64,000 bases of DNA, taken from positions 3,703,001-3,767,000 of the forward strand of contig NZ_CP020472.1 of assembly GCF_002075795.1 (NCBI RefSeq), read 5' to 3'. The notes under the pieces are model-generated. The model did no database searches and was not told the DNA's origin. It worked only from the letters and a program-made list of their open reading frames with translations. Positions 63,383-64,000 of this stretch are shown one piece after another (position 1 is the stretch's first letter; each line of letters begins with the position of its first letter). The position numbers were made by a program, and so were the translations under genes. Origin of the DNA: Shewanella japonica (GTDB taxonomy: Bacteria; Pseudomonadota; Gammaproteobacteria; Enterobacterales; Shewanellaceae).

Positions 63383-64000
<618 letters not shown>

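Overview
The window looks like chromosomal DNA of a Shewanella-type gammaproteobacterium. The base composition is moderately AT-rich. The proteins resemble marine Alteromonadales more than enterics. Gene order follows conserved gammaproteobacterial blocks: dapB-carAB-greA-yhbY-rlmE-ftsH-folP-glmM-tpiA-secG-tRNALeu-tRNAfMet-rimP-nusA-infB-rbfA-truB-rpsO-(pnp)-nlpI, and the E. coli-like prfC / yjjV / deoCABD / ytjB-serB / radA neighbourhood. No phage, insertion sequence, integron or CRISPR array was seen. The genus is an inference; no species is claimed.

Layout. 1-5.0 kb: an RND efflux adaptor-permease pair and a NYN-domain protein. 5.3-12.1 kb: a very large sensor with two predicted beta-propellers and GGDEF-EAL (its reading frame is broken at a T7 run inside the signal peptide), a YbgC-type thioesterase, a second EAL protein with a degenerate GGDEF, and an HDOD protein. 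12.3-16.7 kb: an oxygen-independent hydroxylation cluster (trhP, yfhL-type ferredoxin, ubiT, ubiU, ubiV), with three U32-family proteins in 4.4 kb. 16.7-28.1 kb: a DUF998 membrane protein, a YjiH-type transporter, two PilZ proteins, a periplasmic solute-binding protein, radA, an alpha/beta hydrolase, serB and divergent ytjB. 28.1-36.3 kb: a nucleoside uptake and catabolism locus on the minus strand (deoCABD, tsx-like porin, nupC, TatD-family yjjV). 36.5-64 kb: translation, RNA and envelope housekeeping genes, almost all minus strand, ending in dapB, which is cut by the window edge.

How they work together. Tsx-like porin and NupC import nucleosides; DeoD/DeoA release the bases, DeoB isomerises pentose phosphates and DeoC cleaves deoxyribose-5-phosphate. 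TrhP and UbiU/UbiV/UbiT serve O2-independent hydroxylation of tRNA and of ubiquinone precursors. RimP, NusA, IF2, RbfA, TruB, S15 and PNPase link transcription, ribosome assembly and RNA decay, with the initiator tRNA gene at the head of the operon under a near-consensus promoter.

The main peculiarities are: (i) c-di-GMP genes sit where conserved blocks are broken (a GGDEF-EAL gene on the opposite strand between rpsO and pnp; a 799-residue double-PilZ gene between radA and serB); (ii) the large sensor can only be made whole by a -1 shift on a U UUU UUG heptamer or by correcting one base; (iii) several well-formed hairpins and palindromes lie inside operons or divergent promoters. No wholly new system was found; most of the window is ordinary housekeeping.
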